From Actinomycetes bacterium (GTDB taxonomy: Bacteria > Actinomycetota > Acidimicrobiia > Acidimicrobiales > SZUA-35), in contig JAJRXF010000173.1 of the NCBI GenBank assembly GCA_024276425.1, positions 1 to 37,903 of the forward strand: DNA of 37,903 nt. The letters run 5' to 3'. Under the pieces are notes generated by a model. The model saw only the letters and a list, made by a program, of their open reading frames with translations. It was not told where the DNA came from and made no database searches. How positions within the stretch are numbered: the first letter of the stretch is position 1; the number at the start of each line of letters is the position of its first letter. Positions 16,596 to 24,854 of the stretch are shown here, in pieces. The position numbers and the translations under genes are program-made.

Positions 16596-19066
16596 CCGCG
16601 CATTCTCTTTCCCTCTGGGTCGAAAGGAGCCTGCCCGAGGATGCTCGCGGCACGACGAACACCAAGGATTTCGATCTCGAATCCTGAGCGAGACCCCGCC
16701 TTGTCTGTTGGAACATAACCGAGCGCCAAGGAGCGAGCGCTGTGGTGGGCGTAGTCTCCCGATGTCACCCAGCCAACAACCTCGCCATCGTGCCAGATTG
16801 GCTCATCACCTATGGCATCGGCCGTTTCGGTTCCGTGAGCGACCTCCACCTCAAACAAAACCAGAGACCGAGATCGAACCGATGAGGCGGCCACAGCCGC
16901 GGCGTCGCGTCCAACGAAGTCCTTATCGAGCTTGACTGCCCAACCCATATTGGCCTCATAGGGGTCATAGATCGGACGGAACTCCTGAGACCATGTCCCC
17001 CACCCTTTCTCTATCCTCATGGACTCAAGAGCCCGGATTCCAAACGGGCGTATTCCCAAGGGCTTGCCCGCCTCCATCACCGTGTCAAAAAGTTGGGGAA
17101 GATAGCTAGCTCGACACCACAGTTCATAGCCAAGATCTCCGGTAAAGGTCACCCGACCGAGGGTGACGGGCACCATGTCAACCCAAGTCTCCAAAACCTG
17201 ACGGAAGGGAAAACCCTCGTTAGAGATGTCAAAGTCGACAAGACCCTGCAAGAGTTCTCGTGAACGAGGACCGGCCACACACAGCCCCGCTAACTCTGGA
17301 CCAAGCGCTCGAATGTGGGCTGATCCATCGTGTGGTGCGTAGGCATCGAACCAACGTTCGTGATAGCGCTGCGCTGACCCCGAGCCAATGATCATGAACC
17401 GGTTCGTGTCCAAACATGCCACCGTAAAATCACCAACAAGCTTTCCTCCCTCGTTGAGCATGGGAGTAAGCACCAGCCGCCCCAGATCAGGCATGTGGTT
17501 GGTCATCATCGTCTCCAACCAGTTCCGGGCCCCCGCACCCGTCACCTCATAGTTTGCGTAGCTGGTGATGTCCAGGATGCCGACCCGATTGCGGACGGCG
17601 GACACTTCTTGGCCAACCATCTCAAATGCATTGGAACGACGGAACGTCGGTGTTTCGTACGGCTCCTCACCAGGGGCCTGGAACCAACGCGGATACTCCA
17701 TGCCATAGGCAGCACCGAACACAGCATTGAGAGCAGCCAGGCGACCATGAATCGGTGATCGCATCAAACCTCGGGCCGCTGGCAACTCCTCATTGGGAAA
17801 GCTAATTCGGAATCGTCGACTGTAGTTCTCCCTCACCTTGGCATTGGTATAGCGAGGTGTTGCCCAATCACCGAAACGGGCGTTATCCATCCCCCAGACA
17901 TCAAACCCTGGGTCGCCCGTAGTCATCCAGTTCGCCATGGCCAAACCAACACCACCGCCTTGGCTGAGGCCAGCCATGACCGCGCAGGCCAGCCAATGCC
18001 CTCGTTGGCCACGAACCGGCCCAATGAGCGGATTGCCATCTGGGGCAAAGGTAAAAGGTCCGTTGATGGTCTTCTTGATTCCTACTTCCCCAAAGATGGG
18101 AAAGTGTTGAAATCCAACATCGAGATTGGCGGCAATCCGTTCCAAATCGGGGGGCAAAAGTTGGGCACCAAAATCCCACGGTGTTGTTTGCGGTGACCAG
18201 GGCACACCGTTGGGCTCATAGGTGCCAAGGAGCAGACCATTGCCCTCTTGTCGAAGGTAGATCTCGCCTCCGAGATCCATGACGTGGAAGCCACTCAGGG
18301 TGGACTGCTCCACCCAACCCTCCAACTCGGGGCCCTCCTCGGTTAATAGATACATGTGCTCCATCGCCAACACCGGAATCTCGATTCCAGCCATTCGGCC
18401 AACCTCCCGGGCCCACAGACCCCCGGCGTTGACAAAGTGCTCGCAACGAATCGTGTCGAGATCCTCATCCGTCTTGGTGTCATGAAGGTGAAGTTCCCAC
18501 TCACCCTCTGACGTCTGAGTAATGGCGTGAACCCAAGTGTTGCGGTAGATTTCGGCCCCGCCAATCTGAGCCGAGGAAGCATAGGCATGAGTTACCCCCG
18601 AGGGATCGACGTGGCCTTCCTGGGCATCAAACATTGCCCCTTCAAAGTATTGAGGCTCAAGGAACGGAACCATCTCGTGCGCTTCGGCGGCCGAGATCAG
18701 ATGGGAATCGATTCCCAAGTAGCGGGCTCGGGCGTTGGCCATGCGCAAGAAGTCCATCCGCTCCACGGAATCCGCCAAGACCAGGCCACCAGTCAGGTGA
18801 ATGCCACAATCACGACCCGAGATCCGCTCTATCTCGGCGTATAACTCGACGGTGTATTTTTGGAGGGCTGCGACATTGGGGTCACCGTTAAGGGTGTGCA
18901 TGCCCCCAGCCGAATGCCAGGTTGAGCCATGGGTGAGTTCACGACGCTCAACCAGAACGACGTCTTTCCAGCCCGCCTTAGTGAGGTGATAGAGGACCGA
19001 GGCACCAACGACCCCACCACCGATTACGACGACCTGGGCCTGGTTCTTTCGCTTCTTCTGAGTCAT
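16592..19066 (-). CDS. FAD-dependent dehydrogenase with GcvT domain (dimethylglycine/sarcosine dehydrogenase-like)
   Basis: An 824-residue two-part enzyme. Residues 1-400 are a DAO-type flavin domain with VVVIGGGVVGASVLYHLTKAG and LTHGSTWHSAGGM; the histidine of STWHSAG matches the covalent FAD attachment site in mammalian dimethylglycine dehydrogenase. Residues about 430-824 are the tetrahydrofolate-binding GcvT/aminomethyltransferase domain with YANYEVTGAGARNWLETM, FTGDLGYELWC, FGIRALESMRIEKGW and a C-terminal GYVPTDKAGSRSGFEIEILG. Such enzymes oxidatively demethylate dimethylglycine or sarcosine and pass the methyl carbon to folate. AGGA five bases before the ATG supports the start. It lies 23 bases behind the MttB-family gene, with which it probably forms one transcript. 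Confidence 0.9.
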   Translation of the reverse strand: MTQKKRKNQAQVVVIGGGVVGASVLYHLTKAGWKDVVLVERRELTHGSTWHSAGGMHTLNGDPNVAALQKYTVELYAEIERISGRDCGIHLTGGLVLADSVERMDFLRMANARARYLGIDSHLISAAEAHEMVPFLEPQYFEGAMFDAQEGHVDPSGVTHAYASSAQIGGAEIYRNTWVHAITQTSEGEWELHLHDTKTDEDLDTIRCEHFVNAGGLWAREVGRMAGIEIPVLAMEHMYLLTEEGPELEGWVEQSTLSGFHVMDLGGEIYLRQEGNGLLLGTYEPNGVPWSPQTTPWDFGAQLLPPDLERIAANLDVGFQHFPIFGEVGIKKTINGPFTFAPDGNPLIGPVRGQRGHWLACAVMAGLSQGGGVGLAMANWMTTGDPGFDVWGMDNARFGDWATPRYTNAKVRENYSRRFRISFPNEELPAARGLMRSPIHGRLAALNAVFGAAYGMEYPRWFQAPGEEPYETPTFRRSNAFEMVGQEVSAVRNRVGILDITSYANYEVTGAGARNWLETMMTNHMPDLGRLVLTPMLNEGGKLVGDFTVACLDTNRFMIIGSGSAQRYHERWFDAYAPHDGSAHIRALGPELAGLCVAGPRSRELLQGLVDFDISNEGFPFRQVLETWVDMVPVTLGRVTFTGDLGYELWCRASYLPQLFDTVMEAGKPLGIRPFGIRALESMRIEKGWGTWSQEFRPIYDPYEANMGWAVKLDKDFVGRDAAAVAASSVRSRSLVLFEVEVAHGTETADAIGDEPIWHDGEVVGWVTSGDYAHHSARSLALGYVPTDKAGSRSGFEIEILGVRRAASILGQAPFDPEGKRMRG

Positions 19067-19089
19067 TTCATCCTGCGGTTCAGTGGCTG

Positions 19090-20652
19090 CTAGTAGTCGG
19101 TTTCGACCCCGCCCTCGGCGATGCGACGGTCGACATATTCCCGAAGTTCGGCTTCGATCGCATCGTCGAGTGGGGGTTTCTCATAGGCCTCAAGGACCTC
19201 ACGAGCAACGGCATTGGCCTTGGCCTTGGCCTCTGGCTGACCGGCTTCGGTCCACGATTCCCAGTTGCGCCAATCGGAAACCATCGGGCTGTAGAAGGCG
19301 CTGCGGTATCGCGCTTGGGTGTGGGGCTCACCAAAAAAGTGGCCTGCGGGCCCGACCCTGGCAATGGCATCCACTGCTAAGGCGTCCTCGCTGAGATCGA
19401 GGGGGGCGAGCATGACCGACACCATTTGGAGCAGGTCCGCATCGATCACCATCTTCTCAAAACTGGCGTGGAGACCGCCTTCCATCCAACCGGCTCCGTG
19501 CAGCATGAAGTTCACCCCTCCCTGGACCGTGCCCCAGAGTGAAAGCATCGATTCATATCCGGCCTGGGTGTCGATTGCGTTCGCGGCGTTCACATTGGAT
19601 GACCGGTACGGAATCGCATACCGGCGAGCGAGCTGGCCGCCAAGCATGCAGGCCTTGGCGTACTCCGGGGTGCCAAAGGCCGGTGAGCCAGAGCGCATAT
19701 CCACATTGGATGTAAACCCTCCATACATCACTGGCGACCCTGGCCGCACCACCTGAGTGAGGGTGATACCAGCCAGAGCTTCGGCGTTTTGTTGAACCAC
19801 CGCACCGGCAATCGTGACCGGGGCCATCGCCCCAGCCAGGGTGAAGGGGGTGATGATGATGATCTGGTTACGGGCAGACATTTGCAGAATGCCCTCAATC
19901 ATCGGATGGTCAAAACGAAGGGGGGAACTGGCGTTGATGACCGAACTCAGGCTCGGCTGACTTTCGAAGGTCTCGCGGTCGACCCCGCGAGCAATCCGAG
20001 CCATTTCCATTCCATCAAGGTTTCGCTGCTTGCCCAGACTGTAAACGTGGAATGCCTTGTCCGTGAGAGTATGGGCGTCATAGGCCGCCTCGAGGTGACG
20101 AATCGAGGGGTGGAGATCGATGGGCTCCACCGGGTAGCCGCTCACGAAATGCACCGCGTTAAGCATCTGGGCCAGTCGAAGGAAGTCTTGGTAACCGCGT
20201 CGGTCACCGGAGACGCGCTCACCGTCGAGGTTCACATAGTTCGGGGCACTTCCAACAGTCCCGAATGCCAGCCGGTTGCCTCCAATTTTGAGGTCGCGGT
20301 GCTTGTCGCGACCATGAAAGGTAAACGAGGAGGGAGCAAGGCCGACATAGTGTTCGACCATTTCGGGATCGAATCGCACACGTTCTCTGTGCTCCTCTAA
20401 CCCAATTTTCGCCCCAACGCCTCCAAGCATGGACAGCGCTTCGGGATGCAGAAAGTCGACGCCGACCTCGCTCAGGACACGAAGGGAAGCGGCATGAATC
20501 CGATCCAGGTCTTCGGCCGACACCACGGTCGTTGGAGCGGCCAGCAACCGAGGTTGGGAAAAGGGAGGCTGTTCGTTCACAACACTTCGAACTCGTTTTT
20601 CACCACGGCTTCCACCACGGCTTCCACTACGGCCTCGCCGACGGTTTGTCAT
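19090..20652 (-). CDS. MttB-family (non-pyrrolysine) trimethylamine/quaternary amine methyltransferase
   Basis: A 520-residue member of the MttB superfamily, shown by DRIHAASLRVLSEVGVDFLHPEA near the N-terminus, NASSPLRFDHPMIEGILQM, IITPFTLAGAMAPVTIAGA, NAEALAGITLTQ and SPVMYGG, and a C-terminal GPAGHFFGEPHT block. There is no in-frame amber codon, so this is the non-Pyl type; characterised relatives demethylate glycine betaine and similar quaternary amines. The first 25 residues are an unusual Arg/Gly/Ser-rich tail coded by a small DNA repeat (about 20602-20640). No corrinoid (MttC-like) partner is in the window. The ATG overlaps the stop of a 10-codon leader ORF, and the gene has no good ribosome binding site of its own, suggesting translational coupling. 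Confidence 0.88.
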   Translation of the reverse strand: MTNRRRGRSGSRGGSRGEKRVRSVVNEQPPFSQPRLLAAPTTVVSAEDLDRIHAASLRVLSEVGVDFLHPEALSMLGGVGAKIGLEEHRERVRFDPEMVEHYVGLAPSSFTFHGRDKHRDLKIGGNRLAFGTVGSAPNYVNLDGERVSGDRRGYQDFLRLAQMLNAVHFVSGYPVEPIDLHPSIRHLEAAYDAHTLTDKAFHVYSLGKQRNLDGMEMARIARGVDRETFESQPSLSSVINASSPLRFDHPMIEGILQMSARNQIIIITPFTLAGAMAPVTIAGAVVQQNAEALAGITLTQVVRPGSPVMYGGFTSNVDMRSGSPAFGTPEYAKACMLGGQLARRYAIPYRSSNVNAANAIDTQAGYESMLSLWGTVQGGVNFMLHGAGWMEGGLHASFEKMVIDADLLQMVSVMLAPLDLSEDALAVDAIARVGPAGHFFGEPHTQARYRSAFYSPMVSDWRNWESWTEAGQPEAKAKANAVAREVLEAYEKPPLDDAIEAELREYVDRRIAEGGVETDY

Positions 20653-20681
20653 TGCTCTACGTTAAACGAAGTAATCGTCAT
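20649..20681 (-). CDS. Ten-codon leader ORF coupled to the MttB-family gene
   Basis: ATG at 20681 opens a reading frame coding MTITSFNVEQ and ending in TGA, whose first two bases are the last two of the MttB-family ATG (ATGA overlap). A strong Shine-Dalgarno AAGGAGG lies about 5 bases upstream, better than anything before the MttB start itself. The peptide has no run of one amino acid that would suggest attenuation. It may simply deliver ribosomes to the downstream start. Alternatively it is a chance start next to a misplaced SD. Confidence 0.45.
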   Translation of the reverse strand: MTITSFNVEQ

Positions 20682-20798
20682 CCCTTCCTCCTTGGTCATG
20701 ACAAAACCTTGGTGGTGGCTGACAAAGCTGAGCCGCCCTTCGTGCCAGCCTCGCCACGTAACCATGACTCGGCAACTAGTTGGGTCTTCGCTCGCTGG

Positions 20799-20827
20799 AT
20801 GGCATTCGTTTTCTCATCGACTATTGT
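20799..20827 (+). promoter_or_regulatory. Promoter of the DUF2752 gene, predicted leaderless
   Basis: ATGGCA (20799-20804), a 17-base spacer, and TATTGT (20822-20827) lie six bases before the GTG at 20834, with no ribosome binding site between them. Confidence 0.4.
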
Positions 20828-20833
20828 GCAGAC

Positions 20834-21268
20834 GTGACCCTTACCACTCCCCCGCCTCCACGGACTTCGAGCAGCGGGCCCGGCGCGTCAAACAACGAGC
20901 GGTCTAGTGCACTCAAGGGTTGGCTCCCGTTGGGTCTTGGCGCAGGCGTCCTCCTGCTCTTCAGCAGCGACAACGGCCCAATTCTTTGCCCCTACCGTCG
21001 CTGCACCGGCGGCTACTGCCCCTTGTGTGGGGCGACTCGCTCGGTCGGCTCAATGGTTCGTCTCGACTTTGGCGAGGCATTGCGACGTTATCCAGCACTT
21101 CCGTTGCTGGCCATCGTGGCCTTCTTGCAACTGGCCCCCATCGGGATTCCGGCCAGAGTTTCCAATCGAATACTCATCGCAGTTGGCGCCGCGGTGATGG
21201 CCATCTGGGCCGTGCGCATGCTCGTTGGCGATATCCCAACGCCAACGACGCTGACCTTGCCCTGGTAG
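20834..21268 (+). CDS. DUF2752 family membrane protein
   Basis: A 144-residue small membrane protein from the GTG at 20834. Its core CPYRRCTGGYCPLCGATRSVGSMVRLDFGEALRRYP is the DUF2752 signature (a Cys-Pro start, then CPxCGxTR and a short stretch ending in the helix before the next TM). Three hydrophobic segments follow the pattern of the family: about 28-42, 90-106 and 114-132. Function is unknown; family members are commonly found in actinobacteria and bacteroidetes. An upstream GTG at 20780 is in frame but adds an unconserved tail. It is divergent from the MttB unit and convergent with the RDD gene. Confidence 0.8.
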   Translation: MTLTTPPPPRTSSSGPGASNNERSSALKGWLPLGLGAGVLLLFSSDNGPILCPYRRCTGGYCPLCGATRSVGSMVRLDFGEALRRYPALPLLAIVAFLQLAPIGIPARVSNRILIAVGAAVMAIWAVRMLVGDIPTPTTLTLPW

Positions 21269-21321
21269 GGCCAAGCCAGCGTCGCAGCAACGAAGAATCT
21301 TCTTGGTGTATCCGGTGGGGA

Positions 21322-21894
21322 TTACTCTTGAACTACCCGCATGGTCAGGATTTTGTCTGAAAGCCGACGGTTCTCCTCATCAATGAAGATCCAGATGTAG
21401 TCAAGCAAGCAGATACTTCCAAGGAAGCCGCCGAGGAAATAGCGGGCCACGGCCATGCCGATTCCGACTGGTTGGCCAGTTTCATCGGATATCAGGCGAG
21501 TGTTCTGCTGCTTCTTGCCAATGGTTTGGCCCTCGGTTCCTTGCAGGTAGATGTAGTTGTAAATCGAAAACCCGAGAATTCCTAGCCAGCCAAGGAAGAG
21601 CACCAATCCTCCAAGGGTGTCCGAAATCGCGCTCAAAATCGCGACAACGATTATTAAGGCAATGTACAGACCAATGAGGATGCCCCAATCAATGAGGAAC
21701 CCGATGAAGCGTGGCCCATATTCGGTTGAGGATTTCAGCCCGGTCGCCGCTCCGTCAGTGGACGCGGCCCCTCCACCACCAACTGGTTGGGGGGCGCCTT
21801 GCCATTGGGTTCCGTCCCAATAGCGCTGTGTCCCTGGGGGGTCCCCGGCGGCGTAGTACCAGCCCGCTGGCTGTCCAGCTCCACTATCTGTCAT
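21322..21894 (-). CDS. RDD family protein with N-terminal DUF2510 domain
   Basis: A 190-residue membrane protein. Residues 8-30 (PAGWYYAAGDPPGTQRYWDG) are a DUF2510 motif, common at the N-termini of actinobacterial membrane proteins. The rest is an RDD domain: RFIGFLIDWGILIGLYIALI holds the Arg and Asp of the name, two further helices follow, and TIGKKQQNTRLISDETGQP ends in the typical GK motif region, with EENRRLSDKILTMRVV at the end carrying the last Asp. RDD proteins are thought to be transporters or membrane accessory proteins; the substrate is unknown. GAGGG about 8 bases upstream supports the ATG. Confidence 0.9.
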   Translation of the reverse strand: MTDSGAGQPAGWYYAAGDPPGTQRYWDGTQWQGAPQPVGGGGAASTDGAATGLKSSTEYGPRFIGFLIDWGILIGLYIALIIVVAILSAISDTLGGLVLFLGWLGILGFSIYNYIYLQGTEGQTIGKKQQNTRLISDETGQPVGIGMAVARYFLGGFLGSICLLDYIWIFIDEENRRLSDKILTMRVVQE

Positions 21895-22010
21895 TTCTTG
21901 TCCCTCTGTTCGTGGGTCTCAGGACCCGATTCAATGGGACAGGATGGCACAAAACTCGACCAATTGCGGCCCCGAAGCCCAGAATGTGGTTTTGATCGGC
22001 CGGTTGCCTC

Positions 22011-22757
22011 CTACATGAGTTGTGTCAGACCGCCGTCGACGACGATCACCTGACCGCTGAGGTAGCCGTTGCGGAGGCAGGCCAAGACCGCCTCGGCACA
22101 GTCATCAGCGGTGGCCGAGCGGGGCACGGGGGCCATGGCCCCGACCGCGGCATGCTGATCGTCCCAGTCCTGGGTCCAAGGGGTGGCCACCAGGCCAGGC
22201 GCTACGGCGTTAAATCGGGTCGGCCCATAGGACTTGGCCAGCAAGAAGGTCATCTGGTTGAGCGTCGCCTTGGCCATGGAGTAGGCCATTGAGCTACCCA
22301 CTGGTCGGACTCCGGCGATTGAGGTAATGGTGACGACGTTGGGATTGTCGGACTTGGCGAGTAGCGGGATTGCAGACTTGGTTAGCCACCAGGTTCCGAA
22401 CACATTGACCTCAAAGGTCTTGAGAAATACCTCGTCGGTCAACCCGTCGAGGTCGCCGTGGGCGACACGGGTGGTCCAGCCCGCGTTGTTAATAAGGAAG
22501 TCCAGTTGGCCGAACTCTGCCATGGTGGCATCGAGCATGGCTTGTCCCTGCTCTTGGTCCGAGATGTCCGCCTGGACGTAGATGGAATCGGTCGGCAATT
22601 GAGCGCAAAGTTTTTGTCCGGCCTCGACTGAGCTTGAGGAGTTGACGACGACATTGCACCCTAAGGCGGCGAGGCGACGAGCGGTCTGTTCACCAATGCC
22701 ACTGGTGGACCCTGTTACCAGCGCGACCTTGCCTTCGAATTCGTTACTGTTCGTCAT
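22011..22757 (-). CDS. Short-chain dehydrogenase/reductase (SDR)
   Basis: A 248-residue classical SDR. The cofactor motif is TGSTSGIGEQTARRLA (TGxxxGxG); NNAG is present, the catalytic serine is in SIAGVRPVGSSMAYSMAKA with the YxxxK motif, and APGLVATPWTQDW follows. GQVIVVDGGLTQLM ends the protein as in fatty-acid and hydroxysteroid-type SDRs. It will be an NAD(P)-dependent alcohol/ketone reductase, but the substrate cannot be read from sequence. TAGGGT lies seven bases upstream of the ATG (22765-22770), and there is no clear ribosome binding site, so the mRNA may be leaderless. Followed on the same strand by the luciferase-like gene. Confidence 0.9.
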   Translation of the reverse strand: MTNSNEFEGKVALVTGSTSGIGEQTARRLAALGCNVVVNSSSSVEAGQKLCAQLPTDSIYVQADISDQEQGQAMLDATMAEFGQLDFLINNAGWTTRVAHGDLDGLTDEVFLKTFEVNVFGTWWLTKSAIPLLAKSDNPNVVTITSIAGVRPVGSSMAYSMAKATLNQMTFLLAKSYGPTRFNAVAPGLVATPWTQDWDDQHAAVGAMAPVPRSATADDCAEAVLACLRNGYLSGQVIVVDGGLTQLM

Positions 22758-22811
22758 GGCTCGGACCCTAGCCTGGTCCGAGACGTCCGGTGTCGACTGT
22801 TCAGGCGAGTT

Positions 22812-23837
22812 CTACGGCAGATCAGCCGCGAATGCATCGGCGATGAGCCGATAGCTCTCCACCCTGGCGTGGTGATCCCAGGTAATGGAAACAATCACCA
22901 CCTCCTCAGCACCGTAGGCCGAGGCCAAATGAGTGAGACCCTCCTTGACCGTTGGTGGATCGCCCACGATCATCGGCTTGCGCCCAGGCATAACCGTCAG
23001 GGGATCAATTGGAGAGTCATCGACATCACTCAGCGAGGGAATAGGGCCGGCCAGACCCCGCTGACGCCATAACCGAACGCTGCTCGCCAACCGTTCCGCT
23101 TCGGCACCGCTTTGGGCACAAATGGCGCCAACCCCAATGCTGAGGCGCGGTTCGGGGTGACGTTCGGAGGGCTGGTATTGACTCCGGTATGCCTCACAAA
23201 TAGCCGGGCCGTCACCAACGGCGATGAAGTCGGCAAAGGACAAGGGCAGGCCAAAGTGAGCGGCAAAGCTGGCGCTGCCGGCGCTTGATGCCAAAACCCA
23301 AAGCTCGGGGGCCTCACAATCGGAGGCGGGGAGAGCGAGAACGCGACCAGCAAATGGGCTGTCTGAGTGGAGATCGTTATGCAGCCAACCATCGAGGTCT
23401 CGCAACTGATTCGGGTAAGTGTCAACCGGAAGTGGGTGATCTCCGGCAGCCAGGGCGTACATGGTGATCTGGTCAGATCCCGGGGCCCGACCGACCCCAA
23501 GGTCAATGCGCTCAGGAAAGAGCGTGGCCAGGGTGCGGAACGTTTCGGCCACCTTGTAGGGAGAATAGTGGGACAACATCACCCCACCCGAACCCACTCG
23601 GATAGTCGAAGTCGAAGCAGCAATCTGGCCGATGAGGATCTCCGGAGCGGCGCCGGCCAGGCCACGAGAATTGTGATGCTCGGCCACCCAGTAGCGGTGA
23701 TACCCCATGGCTTCGGTCTGCCTCGCCAGGTCGATCGAGTTGCCAAGGGCAATGGCCGCGCTCGACCCGGCTGGAATGGGTGACTGATCAAGGACACTCA
23801 AGCGAAGGGGCACGAGCAAATTCTGTCCGGTTGTCAT
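22812..23837 (-). CDS. LLM-class flavin-dependent oxidoreductase (luciferase-like)
   Basis: A 341-residue TIM-barrel flavin monooxygenase-like protein of the MsnO8 type. Evidence: the opening PLRLSVLDQSPIPAG, then RYWVAEHHNSRGLAGAAPEILIGQIAASTS and SGGVMLSHYSPYKVAETFRTLATLFPERIDLGVGRAPG. These are hallmarks of the bacterial luciferase-like family, which uses FMNH2 or F420. The C-terminus GDPPTVKEGLTHLASAYGAEEVVIVSITWDH fits as well. It lies 8 bases behind the rhomboid-like gene and 54 bases ahead of the SDR, so the three may be co-transcribed. Substrate unknown. Confidence 0.9.
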   Translation of the reverse strand: MTTGQNLLVPLRLSVLDQSPIPAGSSAAIALGNSIDLARQTEAMGYHRYWVAEHHNSRGLAGAAPEILIGQIAASTSTIRVGSGGVMLSHYSPYKVAETFRTLATLFPERIDLGVGRAPGSDQITMYALAAGDHPLPVDTYPNQLRDLDGWLHNDLHSDSPFAGRVLALPASDCEAPELWVLASSAGSASFAAHFGLPLSFADFIAVGDGPAICEAYRSQYQPSERHPEPRLSIGVGAICAQSGAEAERLASSVRLWRQRGLAGPIPSLSDVDDSPIDPLTVMPGRKPMIVGDPPTVKEGLTHLASAYGAEEVVIVSITWDHHARVESYRLIADAFAADLP

Positions 23838-23845
23838 TGGGTTCG

Positions 23846-24742
23846 CTACTTGCCCTTCCGTCTGCCTTTGGAATAAGCCTCCAGCTTCTTACGTTGGGCC
23901 GCGTTGAGGCTGTCCATTCCAAAGGCAGAGATCTGGTCAAGAATCTCGTCTATGCCCATCTCTTCGAAACTTTGATCGACGGCCACGATTGGTGGAGCAC
24001 TTTTCTTGGAGCGTCCGCGCCTGGGCCGTTTAGGAGACTTTGCTCTAGTTGGGGGCGACGGGCGGCTGCCACCGGATACTCCACGGTGGGTTGATCGAAG
24101 GTCGGGGATCCAAGGTATTTCGTTTGCCAAGCCAAAGGCCTTGGTCACAATCAGGACCCCTCCGACCCAGAAAAAGAGAAAGAGAAATCCCACCGCACTT
24201 CCGAGTGAAATGTATTGCAGTGCCTCGAGCCCGAGGAATACGGCGGCGATGACCCAACCCGGGATGCCAAAGAAGAAACGGGCCCCGGGGTGCATGGCAA
24301 CGAAGGCGTAAAACAGGGCAGAACTCATGAACCGGGCCCCGACGAGGACAAAGGAGCCGACCCCAAACAGATAGAGCGCTAGGACAACCACGCCAGGGAG
24401 GACAATAAGTACGCCCAGGAACTTTGCCATCCTTTCACGCCCGAGGGCACTCTCGACTTGAGACCCAAAGAAGTAGATCATGACAATGGACAAAATCGTC
24501 CAAATGCTCGGATCGTTCGGAATGACCCACGTCAGGAAACGCCAGAACTCTCCCCGAACAACCTCACCGCCGCGAAAGAACAAAAACTCAGTCACCGGGT
24601 GACCGCGCCCCTCGAAGGAGGTGAGAAACAGTCCTAGCAGACTGAGCGCGCTGAGAATGCCAGCAGAACCAATATCAAGGGTTCCGATCCGGAACCAGGG
24701 TTCTTGACCGCTACCGAATCGTCGTGAGGACTGGCTGAACAT
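23846..24742 (-). CDS. Rhomboid-like membrane protein lacking protease motifs
   Basis: A 298-residue protein with six hydrophobic segments and the rhomboid order. It has TMs at about 25-40 and 60-90, then a QVESALGRERMAKFLG cytoplasmic loop. The usual GxSG serine motif in the fourth TM is replaced by VGARFMSSAL, and no AH motif is seen in the last TM, so it is predicted to be a pseudoprotease. After a basic, Pro-rich linker (about 215-250) the C-terminus has IDEILDQISAFGMDSLNAAQRKKLEAYSKG, a DUF6576-like tail found on rhomboid proteins. The ATG at 24742 is preferred; TAGGCT lies 7 bases upstream of it. An ATG at 24811 would add 23 Ser/Pro-rich residues. Confidence 0.75.
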   Translation of the reverse strand: MFSQSSRRFGSGQEPWFRIGTLDIGSAGILSALSLLGLFLTSFEGRGHPVTEFLFFRGGEVVRGEFWRFLTWVIPNDPSIWTILSIVMIYFFGSQVESALGRERMAKFLGVLIVLPGVVVLALYLFGVGSFVLVGARFMSSALFYAFVAMHPGARFFFGIPGWVIAAVFLGLEALQYISLGSAVGFLFLFFWVGGVLIVTKAFGLANEIPWIPDLRSTHRGVSGGSRPSPPTRAKSPKRPRRGRSKKSAPPIVAVDQSFEEMGIDEILDQISAFGMDSLNAAQRKKLEAYSKGRRKGK

Positions 24743-24819
24743 GACTCCAAGCCTAGACACCAGCCCCGTGCTTGGGGCCGACAGTCTGGGTGAAGGGTAA
24801 GATCGGCTCATGTCCCATC

Positions 24820-24848
24820 TTGGAGAACTGCAAGCTGGCTGCTAGACC
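24820..24848 (+). promoter_or_regulatory. Promoter of the ABC exporter operon, predicted leaderless
   Basis: TTGGAG (24820-24825), a 17-base spacer, and TAGACC (24843-24848) are followed by six bases and the ATG at 24855, with no Shine-Dalgarno site. The -10 match is imperfect. Confidence 0.4.
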
Positions 24849-24854
24849 GACCTG

